The notes beneath the pieces were generated by a model. The model made no database searches. It was given only the letters and a program-made list of their open reading frames with translations, and had not been told where the DNA came from. The position numbers were made by a program, and so were the translations under genes. Source: TMED13 sp042090305 (GTDB lineage: Bacteria > Pseudomonadota > Alphaproteobacteria > Methylaequorales > Methylaequoraceae). Taken from it: a DNA stretch of 61,177 nt. Of this stretch, positions 60,769-61,177 are shown one piece after another (position 1 is the stretch's first letter; each line of letters starts with the position of its first letter). The stretch is from the NCBI GenBank assembly GCA_042090305.1, contig JBELJQ010000006.1, positions 1 to 61,177 on the forward strand. Direction: 5' to 3'.

Positions 60769-61177
60769 ATGCAAAACTTCTTAGACTTTGAAAAACCTCT
60801 TTTAGATATAAAGTCTAAAATAGAAGAGCTAAGACATCTTAAAGATTCAAGTGAGAATATTGCTAATGAACTCTCTAATCTTCAAGATAAATATGATAAA
60901 ACTCTGAACGAACTATACGATAATCTAACCCCCATACAAAAAGTAAAGGTTTGTCGGCATCAGGATAGACCTAAATTTAGTGATATAATCACAGAAATCT
61001 TTGATAAGTTTGAAATCATTTCAGGAGATAGACTATTTGCAGAAGATTGCTCTATTAAGGGTGGACTTGCAAAGCTTAATGAAAAAAATTCTCTAGTTAT
61101 CGGCAACGATAAAGGTCATGATCTTGATTCAAGAGTCAAAAATAATTTTGGTATGGCAAAACCTGAAGGCTACAGAA
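60769..61177 (+). CDS. accA: Acetyl-CoA carboxylase carboxyltransferase alpha subunit (5' part, cut by window edge)
   Basis: 136 codons from ATG at 60769 to the window end. The N-terminus (NFLDFEKPLLDIKSKIEELR) is the AccA coiled region, followed by CRHQDRPKFSDIITEIF and, at the edge, NFGMAKPEGYR, all diagnostic. First committed step of fatty acid synthesis together with AccD. The short gap to mcl (21 bases) suggests cotranscription; xerD-accA neighbourhood is common in this class. Confidence 0.94.
   Translation, partial: MQNFLDFEKPLLDIKSKIEELRHLKDSSENIANELSNLQDKYDKTLNELYDNLTPIQKVKVCRHQDRPKFSDIITEIFDKFEIISGDRLFAEDCSIKGGLAKLNEKNSLVIGNDKGHDLDSRVKNNFGMAKPEGYR

Overview
The window is a gene-dense, very AT-rich stretch of a bacterial chromosome. 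I judge it to come from a small-genome, probably marine, methylotrophic alphaproteobacterium. Alphaproteobacterial signs are the bolA / dnaJ-like / cobS / cobT / rpmB neighbourhood, class I lysyl-tRNA synthetase, cysI flanked by DUF2849 and DUF934 genes, a TIGR01459 HAD hydrolase, and a hopanoid locus. Genes are packed with 1-25 bp overlaps, and only one non-coding gap exceeds 300 bases (about 1025-1456). I saw no tRNA, rRNA, IS element, prophage or CRISPR array. The exact lineage (for example a low-GC relative of SAR116, AEGEAN-169 or HIMB59) cannot be fixed by eye.

Region 1 (1-19858) is a C1-oxidation island. It opens with the 5' part of a lanthanide-type methanol dehydrogenase (xoxF), followed by a divergent SoxYZ-like carrier and two secreted proteins of unknown function. 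Then comes the tetrahydromethanopterin/methanofuran (H4MPT/MFR) formaldehyde-oxidation pathway. Enzymes are fae, mtdB, mch and fhcB-D-C; cofactor-synthesis genes are folB, mfnE, dmrB/afpA-like, a DHPS-like gene, DUF447, mfnB, mfnF, mfnD, a hisA-like gene, citG-like and RimK-like genes, an ATP-grasp gene, mptG and a pterin dehydratase. The hydrolytic subunit gene fhcA is missing from its usual place between fhcB and fhcD.

Region 2 (19851-32481) is a hopanoid locus: hpnM, hpnA, ispH, hpnH, then on the opposite strand hpnG, shc, hpnE, hpnD, dxs, hpnC and hpnB. It runs from isoprenoid supply (dxs, ispH) through squalene (hpnCDE) and cyclisation (shc) to adenosylhopane and its processing (hpnH, hpnG).

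Region 3 (32660-42486) holds a TorF-like porin, heme A synthase, sulfate activation and reduction (cysH-cysD-cysNC; DUF2849-cysI-DUF934), and groESL under a perfect CIRCE element with a strong terminator.

Region 4 (42628-61177) holds lysK, DUF952, pyrD, a HAD hydrolase, methylmalonyl-CoA mutase, and an unusual MeaB GTPase carrying an N-terminal Cro/XRE-type helix-turn-helix. That gene has a perfect 9-1-9 palindrome one base before its start codon and a T9 run at the domain junction. Then follow rpmB, the cobT/cobS/dnaJ-like set, bolA, CBS and CorC proteins, aroB/aroK, a 43-residue membrane peptide, a helical-repeat-like secreted protein, xerD, malyl-CoA lyase, and the start of accA. Cobalt insertion (CobST), the B12 mutase and its chaperone MeaB, and malyl-CoA lyase fit together as B12-dependent acyl-CoA and C1 metabolism.

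The most interesting points are the HTH-MeaB fusion with its candidate operator, the missing fhcA, an ATP-grasp gene whose N-terminal domain has no ATG/GTG/TTG start, and cross-complementary hairpins in the xoxF leader.
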